Source: Planctomycetota bacterium | Lineage (GTDB): Bacteria; Planctomycetota; B129-G9 | DNA: 5,226 bases | Reading direction: 5' to 3' | Assembly (NCBI GenBank): GCA_003644325.1 | Contig: QNCA01000141.1 | Location: forward strand, 1-5,226 | Part shown: piece by piece, positions 1 to 3,535 of the stretch | How positions within the stretch are numbered: the stretch's first letter is position 1 | How the letters are laid out: each line of letters starts with the position of its first letter | Translations under genes and position numbers: made by a program | Notes under the pieces: generated by a model | The model's database searches: none | The model's input: the letters and a program-made list of their open reading frames with translations, nothing else | What the model was told of the DNA's origin: nothing

Positions 1-41
1 AAGGGCGGAATAATCGCTTGTTGCCCGCTTGCCCGGTGAGC

Positions 42-61
42 CTCAAGTTGACTGAGTTTTT
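42..61 (-). repeat. 20-bp inverted repeat, left copy
   Basis: The sequence ctcaagttgactgagttttt is, on the minus strand, a 19/20 match to the repeat at 187-206. With it this copy brackets a 165-bp segment that contains the whole hairpin element at 71-139. The 13-bp palindrome starts 9 bases inside it. A third copy lies before the sigma factor gene at 2644-2663. The inverted arrangement resembles the ends of a small non-autonomous mobile element, but no target-site duplication is visible outside the pair. Confidence 0.7.
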
Positions 62-70
62 GTTAACCTC

Positions 71-83
71 GGTGACTGTCACC
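71..83. repeat. 13-bp palindrome copy 1
   Basis: GGTGACTGTCACC, a perfect dyad of GGTGAC and GTCACC about one central base. It is the left boundary of hairpin element A. Confidence 0.85.
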
Positions 84-126
84 AATTACGGAGCCGTTCC
101 GCCCTTGTCGGAACGGATCGTAGATT

Positions 127-139
127 GGTGACTGTCACC
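127..139. repeat. 13-bp palindrome copy 2
   Basis: GGTGACTGTCACC, the right boundary of hairpin element A. It is preceded by CGTAGATT, with the tetranucleotide GTAG at 120-123. The same arrangement precedes copy 4. GTAG next to a palindrome is also a hallmark of REP sequences mobilised by RAYT transposases, so the likeness is worth noting without being proof. Confidence 0.85.
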
Positions 140-145
140 GTAAGG

Positions 146-159
146 TGTTGTGAAACAGT
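146..159 (+). promoter_or_regulatory. 14-bp motif shared with the gap before the Ig-like gene
   Basis: TGTTGTGAAACAGT matches TGTTGGGAAACAGT at 3465-3478 in 13 of 14 positions. It contains a short dyad, TGTT and AACA. Both copies lie upstream of envelope-protein genes and both non-coding stretches also hold GCCCGTACGGGCC. It is followed at once by TATAAT (160-165), a perfect -10 hexamer by itself, but no credible -35 hexamer lies 15-18 bases upstream of that. Its role as an operator or promoter element is inferred. Confidence 0.35.
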
Positions 160-186
160 TATAATCAAGCACCCACCATCATCCAG

Positions 187-206
187 AAAAAGTCAGTCAA
201 CTTGAG
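187..206 (+). repeat. 20-bp inverted repeat, right copy
   Basis: The sequence aaaaagtcagtcaacttgag is the inverted partner of 42-61 (19/20 match) and a direct 19/20 match to 2644-2663. It lies 47 bases beyond the palindrome at 127-139. The other two copies sit only 8-9 bases from theirs, so this arm looks as if it gained a 38-39 base segment, or the others lost one. Confidence 0.7.
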
Positions 207-217
207 AACATAGGGTT

Positions 218-230
218 GCCCGTACGGGCC
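218..230. promoter_or_regulatory. 13-base sequence with palindromic core, GCCCGTACGGGCC
   Basis: The first 12 bases (218-229) form a perfect palindrome, GCCCGTACGGGC. The same 13 bases recur at 3448-3460, upstream of the Ig-like protein gene. A half-like stretch, GGCCCGTAC, occurs at the end of the lipoprotein gene near 2575. It could be a dimeric regulator's operator or another dispersed repeat; the sequence does not decide. Confidence 0.45.
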
Positions 231-244
231 GGGGGGATGCGAAC

Positions 245-257
245 GGTGACCGTCACC
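245..257. repeat. 13-bp palindrome copy 3
   Basis: GGTGACCGTCACC, with C at the centre. It is the left boundary of hairpin element B. Confidence 0.85.
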
Positions 258-302
258 TTTACGGAATCGAGGCCCCGATTTGTCGGGGCGGGATTCGTAG
301 AA

Positions 303-315
303 GGTGACTGTCACC
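303..315. repeat. 13-bp palindrome copy 4
   Basis: GGTGACTGTCACC, the right boundary of hairpin element B, preceded by CGTAGAA. It is the copy nearest the lipoprotein gene, with 37 bases between it and the ATG. Confidence 0.85.
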
Positions 316-340
316 GTGTAATCTCGAATCCAATCAAGGC

Positions 341-346
341 AGGGAG
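341..346 (+). promoter_or_regulatory. Shine-Dalgarno site of the lipoprotein gene
   Basis: AGGGAG lies six bases before the ATG at 353 and supports that start. The N-terminal signal peptide begins right there, which agrees. Confidence 0.75.
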
Positions 347-352
347 AAAAAC

Positions 353-2596
353 ATGAGCAGGTTTGCGACACCGGTCATTCCGGCGCTGTTGTGCATATCG
401 ATGTTCCTGGCCGGCTGTGCCGGGGGGCCTGAAGAGAAAGAGGCGCCCGGGGCCGCCGGGCAAATCAAGGCGGACGTTTTGGAACTGGCCAAGCAGGTAA
501 TGGCCGTTGCCAAAATCGAACTGGCCGAGCGCGACGAACCGCTGGATGTCCCGGGCTACGACAGGATAGAGAGCCGCCGCAAAGAGGGCGTCCCGATCGA
601 GGTCACGGGAGTTTTCGTGGAGAACGGCAAGTACCTCCTGGTACCCGAGCCGGGCATCCCGCTCGACGACTTCGGCAGGGTGACCCTGCGCACCTATGAC
701 GGTCGGGAGTACGAAGCAGTCCCGCATTCGTTCCTCATGGACGCGCCCGGTATGCTGCTCAGGGTGAAAATCGGCGAGGGCGAAGCGGCGCCTGCCGCGG
801 TTGCTTTCGAGGGAATCAAGCCGTTCGGGTTCGGTGACGCCTACATGTCGGCCCACCTTCAGGAAGACGATGCCGTGATGGACGTGGCCGTCGTCGGCGG
901 GGCGGTAAGCCATGAAAGCGCCGAAGGCGAAAAGGAAGTGGGCTACTTCGGGCATCGCGCGCTCGGCGCTCTGGTGCTGAACGGGGAAGGCAAGCCCGTC
1001 GGCTTCGTCATGGCGGAGAGGATGTGGGACACGCCGGAAGGCCGCACGACATGGCGCGGCACAACTCTCATGCAAATGCGGCGCATCACGTGCGACGAAA
1101 TGAAAAAGATGCTGGAAGAAACGGCCGAGACCGTCAGAAAGTCCGTAATCAAACTGGAGTTCACCTACCGCGATGAGGATGGCGAAGGTTACGGGATGCC
1201 CGGCGGCTACTCGTCCGCCCCGGAGGAGGTTTTCGGGCTTGTGGTGGATGAGAGGGGCACGGTTTTCGTGCCGCGCGACATGGACGAAGGCACGGTCAAT
1301 CGCATCGAGGATATCGCCTTCAAGGACGAGCAGCGCGTGCGCCACCTGGGCCGGTTCGTCGGGCTGTCGAAGAATTTCGGCGGTTTCGTGGTCAAGTTTG
1401 ATGACATGCCGCCGGTGCCGCCGGTAAGGATTTCAGCGGCCGGCCGCATGCTCAGGGCGCAGCCCTTCATCTCCGCGCACATAGTCGAGAAGCGCGGAAA
1501 GACGACGGTCATTGCCCGGTTCAACCGCGTTTCCAGGGCGGACCGCATAGAGAAATCGAAATATAACCCGGATCCCCCCTCGCGTGAGGATGCCGGGCTG
1601 AATATCGAGGGGCGACTGGAGACCGACGCGGGCGACCTGGCGGTGAACATGGACGGCGAACTCATGGCGTTCGTGTCGAAGATAAAGTTTCCCGACGCGC
1701 CCGGGGCCGACGACGACCGGCGTTTCAGGCATTACCGCTACCGCCCCGGCGGGAGCGGCGATTACAGGTACCTCATCTTCTCCCGCATATCCGAGACGTT
1801 GGCCGGAGCCGAAGACCGGTTCGAAGAAGATGTAATGCCCAAGACCAAGAGGGAAGGCAAACGGGTGGTCTGGCTGGGCGTCGAGTACCAGGGCGTGAAC
1901 AAGGACCTGGCCGAAGCGATGGACGTAAAGGGTCCCACCAACAGCGGCGAAAAAGGTCTGCTGGTGGTGTACGTCTATAAGGACTCGCCGGCCGCAAAAC
2001 TCGGCATAAAGAAGGGCGACATACTCCTGGAAGTCATACCCGAGGGCAAGATAGACCAAAAGAAAGAACTCAGAGTGGATGGGCACGGCGGCGGATACGG
2101 CCGACGCCGCTCCCCCATGCCCACCTGGCGCGACAGGCGCAATTACCTGACAACGCTGCTGACCGAAATCGGCAAGGGCAAAGAAGTCGAACTGAAATAC
2201 GTTCAGGACAAACAGGAAAAGAAGGCCGCCCTGACGCTGGAACTCGCCCCGCCGGACTTTGAAACGGCGGAGAAGTACAAGGACGAGATCACCGGGCTCA
2301 CCGTGCGTAACCTCACATACGAGGTGCGCCACTTCTATAAGTTGAAAGATGACGAGAAAGGCGTGGTGATAGAAAAAGTCGAGCCCGGCAGCCCCGCGGA
2401 GGTCGAGCGCCTTATCGCCCGGCTGCTCGTGCGCAAGATAAATGATATCGAGGTCAGCGACGTGGAACACTTCGAAGAGTTGATAAAGGAAGCGCAGAAA
2501 CAAAAGCGGGAAACGCTCACCGTGTTCATTGAATTCATGGGCTTTACCAAGTTCGTGGAGTTAAAACCCGACTGGCCCGTACAAGTCGAAGAGTAA
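353..2596 (+). CDS. HtrA/DegP-like lipoprotein with two degenerate protease domains and two PDZ domains
   Basis: A 747-residue exported lipoprotein. Residues 1-21 are a type II signal peptide ending in the lipobox LAGC, with Cys22 as the lipidated residue. Residues about 80-225 follow the trypsin-like fold of HtrA: TLRTYDGREYEA (111-122), LLRVKI (135-140) and ALGALVLNGEGKPVGF (203-218). Residues about 262-443 repeat the pattern: GLVVDERGTVFV (295-306), FVVKF (345-349) and VNMDGELMAF (431-440). Aligned by eye to active HtrA enzymes, the triad is gone in both: His at E99/P100 and D309, Asp at M134 and G343, Ser at A203 and A426. PDZ1 spans about 505-631 (core SPAAKLGIKKGDILLEV 545-561, with a Gly/Arg-rich insert near 563-598). 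PDZ2 spans about 645-740 (GVVIEKVEPGSPAE, 670-683). I infer a periplasmic, membrane-anchored peptide-binding or chaperone role rather than proteolysis. The PDZ calls are firm and the protease-like calls moderate. Confidence 0.8.
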   Translation: MSRFATPVIPALLCISMFLAGCAGGPEEKEAPGAAGQIKADVLELAKQVMAVAKIELAERDEPLDVPGYDRIESRRKEGVPIEVTGVFVENGKYLLVPEPGIPLDDFGRVTLRTYDGREYEAVPHSFLMDAPGMLLRVKIGEGEAAPAAVAFEGIKPFGFGDAYMSAHLQEDDAVMDVAVVGGAVSHESAEGEKEVGYFGHRALGALVLNGEGKPVGFVMAERMWDTPEGRTTWRGTTLMQMRRITCDEMKKMLEETAETVRKSVIKLEFTYRDEDGEGYGMPGGYSSAPEEVFGLVVDERGTVFVPRDMDEGTVNRIEDIAFKDEQRVRHLGRFVGLSKNFGGFVVKFDDMPPVPPVRISAAGRMLRAQPFISAHIVEKRGKTTVIARFNRVSRADRIEKSKYNPDPPSREDAGLNIEGRLETDAGDLAVNMDGELMAFVSKIKFPDAPGADDDRRFRHYRYRPGGSGDYRYLIFSRISETLAGAEDRFEEDVMPKTKREGKRVVWLGVEYQGVNKDLAEAMDVKGPTNSGEKGLLVVYVYKDSPAAKLGIKKGDILLEVIPEGKIDQKKELRVDGHGGGYGRRRSPMPTWRDRRNYLTTLLTEIGKGKEVELKYVQDKQEKKAALTLELAPPDFETAEKYKDEITGLTVRNLTYEVRHFYKLKDDEKGVVIEKVEPGSPAEVERLIARLLVRKINDIEVSDVEHFEELIKEAQKQKRETLTVFIEFMGFTKFVELKPDWPVQVEE

Positions 2597-2600
2597 CAAA

Positions 2601-2627
2601 CTTCGGTGACTTCGGTGGCTTCGGTGA
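2601..2627 (+). repeat. Three tandem 9-bp units cttcggtgR
   Basis: The units cttcggtga (2601-2609), cttcggtgg (2610-2618) and cttcggtga (2619-2627) run directly into palindrome copy 5. The array starts 5 bases after the lipoprotein stop codon. Each unit holds most of the left arm GGTGAC, so it looks like slippage or local copying of the palindrome's left flank. Confidence 0.7.
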
Positions 2628-2635
2628 CTGTCACC
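2623..2635. repeat. 13-bp palindrome copy 5
   Basis: GGTGACTGTCACC in the 87-bp gap between the lipoprotein and sigma genes. It is followed by GCAAGGGA and then the 20-bp repeat at 2644. There is no partner palindrome nearby, so this is a solo copy rather than a full hairpin element. No T-run follows, so it is not a convincing terminator. Confidence 0.85.
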
Positions 2636-2643
2636 GCAAGGGA

Positions 2644-2663
2644 AAAAAGTCAGCCAACTTGAG
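2644..2663 (+). repeat. 20-bp repeat, third copy, before the sigma gene
   Basis: The sequence aaaaagtcagccaacttgag differs from 187-206 at one base. It stands 8 bases after palindrome copy 5. That matches the geometry of the left copy read on the minus strand (palindrome, 9 bases, 20-mer). It ends 20 bases before the sigma ATG, so it falls where the sigma gene's promoter or ribosome binding region should be. Confidence 0.7.
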
Positions 2664-2683
2664 TTACTCGCTGCTGAGTGATA

Positions 2684-3244
2684 ATGGACGACGACGCGCA
2701 GTTGATGGTGAACTTCCAACGCGGCGATTCCGGCGCGTTCGACGTCCTTGTCGGCAAATACCACGTCCAGGTCATCAACATCATCTACCGCTTTCTTGGT
2801 CGAGTCGATGTCGCCGAGGACCTGGCGCAGGACGTATTCGTGAAGGTCTATCAGGCCGCCCCCGTGTACAAGCCCACCGCCAAGTTCTCCACGTGGCTCT
2901 ACCGTATCGTCGCCAACTATTGTCTCAATTACCGCAGGGACAGGGCCGGTCGTGCGGTCGTGCCGATGTCCGCGCTCGGGAAAGAAGAAGGGCGACCCGT
3001 GGACTTTGCCGTGGAGCATGACGCCTCGAAGGCCCTGGAGGCGGATGAACTGCGCGGGGCGGTCCGGGCGGCGCTGCGCTCGCTCCCGCCCAAGCAGCGC
3101 CTGGCGGTGATACTGGACAAATATCGCGGCCTGTCACACCGGGAAATCGGCCGCGCGCTCGGCTCTTCAGAGAAAGCGGTCAAGAGTCTCCTGGCGCGCG
3201 CCCGCGAAAACCTGCGCAGGATGCTCGCCCCCCACATCAAGTAG
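2684..3244 (+). CDS. ECF-type RNA polymerase sigma factor (sigma-70 family)
   Basis: A 186-residue protein, usual length for an extracytoplasmic-function sigma factor, which directs core RNA polymerase to a specific promoter set. Region 2 spans about 18-85: AFDVLVGKY, then AEDLAQDVFVKVY (44-56), then FSTWLYRIVANYCLNYRR (68-85), which melts and reads the -10 element. A linker follows (86-123). Region 4 spans about 127-180: LRSLPPKQRLAVIL (131-144), then a helix-turn-helix with SHREIGRALGSSEKAVKSLLARAR (151-174) for -35 contact. ATG 2684 is preferred since DDAQLMVNFQRGD is the standard N-terminus. GTG 2678 would add two residues and sits just after an in-frame TGA. No clear Shine-Dalgarno site precedes either. 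No anti-sigma gene follows in the window, which is unusual for this family. Its ECF subgroup and target promoters cannot be told. Confidence 0.93.
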   Translation: MDDDAQLMVNFQRGDSGAFDVLVGKYHVQVINIIYRFLGRVDVAEDLAQDVFVKVYQAAPVYKPTAKFSTWLYRIVANYCLNYRRDRAGRAVVPMSALGKEEGRPVDFAVEHDASKALEADELRGAVRAALRSLPPKQRLAVILDKYRGLSHREIGRALGSSEKAVKSLLARARENLRRMLAPHIK

Positions 3245-3257
3245 TCCCCCGGGCGTT
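3237..3257 (+). repeat. 21-bp direct repeat, first copy, over the sigma stop codon
   Basis: It starts tcaagtag, which includes the sigma stop TAG (3242-3244), and ends ggcgtt. It matches 3370-3390 in 19 of 21 bases. The match weakly continues upstream (atgctcgccc at 3221 against atgcgcccg at 3361), so the 3' end of the sigma gene seems to have been duplicated. Confidence 0.7.
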
Positions 3258-3274
3258 ATGGGTGTGCAAGCGAC

Positions 3275-3287
3275 GGTGACCGTCACC
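3275..3287. repeat. 13-bp palindrome copy 6
   Basis: GGTGACCGTCACC, with C at the centre as in copy 3. It lies 30 bases after the sigma stop codon and between the two copies of the 21-bp direct repeat. There is no second palindrome and no 20-bp repeat nearby. Confidence 0.85.
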
Positions 3288-3293
3288 TCGCCC

Positions 3294-3325
3294 CTGGACG
3301 GTCAACGTCTGCCCCCCCCGTCCAG
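3294..3325. repeat. Hairpin with 8-bp stem after the sigma gene
   Basis: CTGGACGG (3294-3301) pairs perfectly with CCGTCCAG (3318-3325) around a 16-base loop that ends in a run of eight C residues (3312-3319, two of them in the stem). No T-run follows directly. It shares bases 3323-3325 with the next hairpin, so the two would be alternative folds. Confidence 0.5.
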
Positions 3326-3356
3326 CGCAGGCGCCAAAGCGCGCTGCCCGCTTTTT
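3323..3356 (+). terminator. Possible weak terminator of the sigma gene
   Basis: CAGCGC (3323-3328) pairs with GCGCTG (3341-3346), and an alternative stem AAAGCG (3336-3341) pairs with CGCTTT (3349-3354). A run of five T follows at 3352-3356. The T-run is short and partly within the second stem, so this is a weak candidate for ending transcription of the sigma gene. Confidence 0.3.
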
Positions 3357-3369
3357 GGAGATGCGCCCG

Positions 3370-3390
3370 TCAAGTAGTTCCCCAGGCGTT
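3370..3390 (+). repeat. 21-bp direct repeat, second copy
   Basis: A 19/21 copy of 3237-3257, offset by 133 bp, including the tcaagtag of the sigma gene's last codon and stop. Here it is non-coding. The segment between the copies holds palindrome copy 6 and the hairpins. Confidence 0.7.
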
Positions 3391-3447
3391 GTCGCTGCCC
3401 CAAAGAAACTAAAAATCTTACCCCTCAAATGCCGATAGTGTAAGTGC

Positions 3448-3460
3448 GCCCGTACGGGCC
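3448..3460. promoter_or_regulatory. 13-base sequence with palindromic core, second copy
   Basis: GCCCGTACGGGCC, identical to 218-230. It stands 76 bases before the Ig-like protein gene and 10 bases before the -35-like GGAAAC at 3470, a place where a bound regulator could act on that promoter candidate. Function is inferred from position and recurrence only. Confidence 0.45.
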
Positions 3461-3469
3461 ATAATGTTG

Positions 3470-3497
3470 GGAAACAGTACGGCGGCCCGACCCGTCG
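3470..3497 (+). promoter_or_regulatory. Candidate ECF-type promoter for the Ig-like protein gene
   Basis: GGAAAC (3470-3475), 16 bases, then CCGTCG (3492-3497). This fits the general ECF promoter form of a GGAAC/GAAAC-like -35 and a CGTC-like -10 spaced by about 16-17 bases. The -35 lies inside the shared motif TGTTGGGAAACAGT (3465-3478). The gene just upstream encodes an ECF sigma factor, so self-contained control is attractive but unproven. The similar motif at 146-159 has no CGTC at the matching distance. Confidence 0.35.
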
Positions 3498-3524
3498 ACG
3501 CCGTCCGTTAATGCCTTAGGATAC

Positions 3525-3530
3525 AGGGGG
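3525..3530 (+). promoter_or_regulatory. Shine-Dalgarno site of the Ig-like protein gene
   Basis: AGGGGG ends five bases before the ATG at 3536. An in-frame TAA at 3509-3511 excludes any longer start, so the ATG is well fixed. Confidence 0.75.
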
Positions 3531-3535
3531 AAACA

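Larger units (their letters stand above)
71..139. repeat. Long hairpin element A, bounded by two 13-bp palindromes
   Basis: The element begins and ends with GGTGACTGTCACC (71-83 and 127-139). Because this sequence is palindromic, its two copies can also pair with each other. The interior continues the pairing: AAT 84-86 with ATT 124-126, TAC 87-89 with GTA 120-122, GA 91-92 with TC 118-119, and a perfect 8-bp stem CCGTTCCG 94-101 with CGGAACGG 109-116 around a 7-base loop. G90 and G123 are bulged. The whole 69 bp can therefore fold into one nearly continuous hairpin. The same design recurs at 245-315. It resembles REP/BIME-type intergenic repeats; a structured RNA or a protein-binding site is also possible. 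Confidence 0.75.
245..315. repeat. Long hairpin element B, paralogue of element A
   Basis: Bounded by GGTGACCGTCACC (245-257) and GGTGACTGTCACC (303-315). The interior pairs as TT 258-259 with AA 301-302, TAC 260-262 with GTA 297-299, GAATC 264-268 with GATTC 292-296, and GCCCCGA 272-278 with TCGGGGC 283-289 around the loop TTTG. G263 and G300 are bulged at the same places as in element A. The stem bases differ from element A but pairing is kept, while the flanking TTACGGA, the loop-side TTGTCGG and GTAGA are conserved. It ends 37 bases before the lipoprotein start, so it may lie in that gene's leader RNA. Confidence 0.75.

Noticed and set aside
71..139. Integron attC site, because of the bulged hairpin
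   Set aside because: The required RYYYAAC and GTTRRRY core sites do not stand at the ends of the hairpin, and no integrase gene is present.
71..315. CRISPR array
   Set aside because: The repeats are only 13 bp, come in pairs with self-pairing interiors and are spaced irregularly (56, 118 and 58 bases between starts).
835..840. Half sites of the palindrome in coding sequence, such as GGTGAC near 835 and 4372
   Set aside because: They lack the second arm at the right spacing, and six-base matches are expected by chance.
311..1345. 344-codon minus-strand frame over the lipoprotein gene
   Set aside because: It overlaps a gene with clear lipobox and PDZ domains, and its product has no coherent motif. 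The similar frame at 1433-2503 is rejected for the same reason.
2623..2635. Terminator of the lipoprotein gene
   Set aside because: The palindrome has a one-base centre, so it makes a poor hairpin loop, and a purine-rich stretch rather than a T-run follows.
2678..2683. GTG start of the sigma gene six bases upstream
   Set aside because: It is possible but adds only Met-Ile before the canonical MDDDAQ start, with no better ribosome binding site.
3228..3319. Phase-variable C-tracts
   Set aside because: The run of six C in the sigma gene affects only its last four codons, and the run of eight C (3312-3319) is non-coding, so slippage would have little coding effect.
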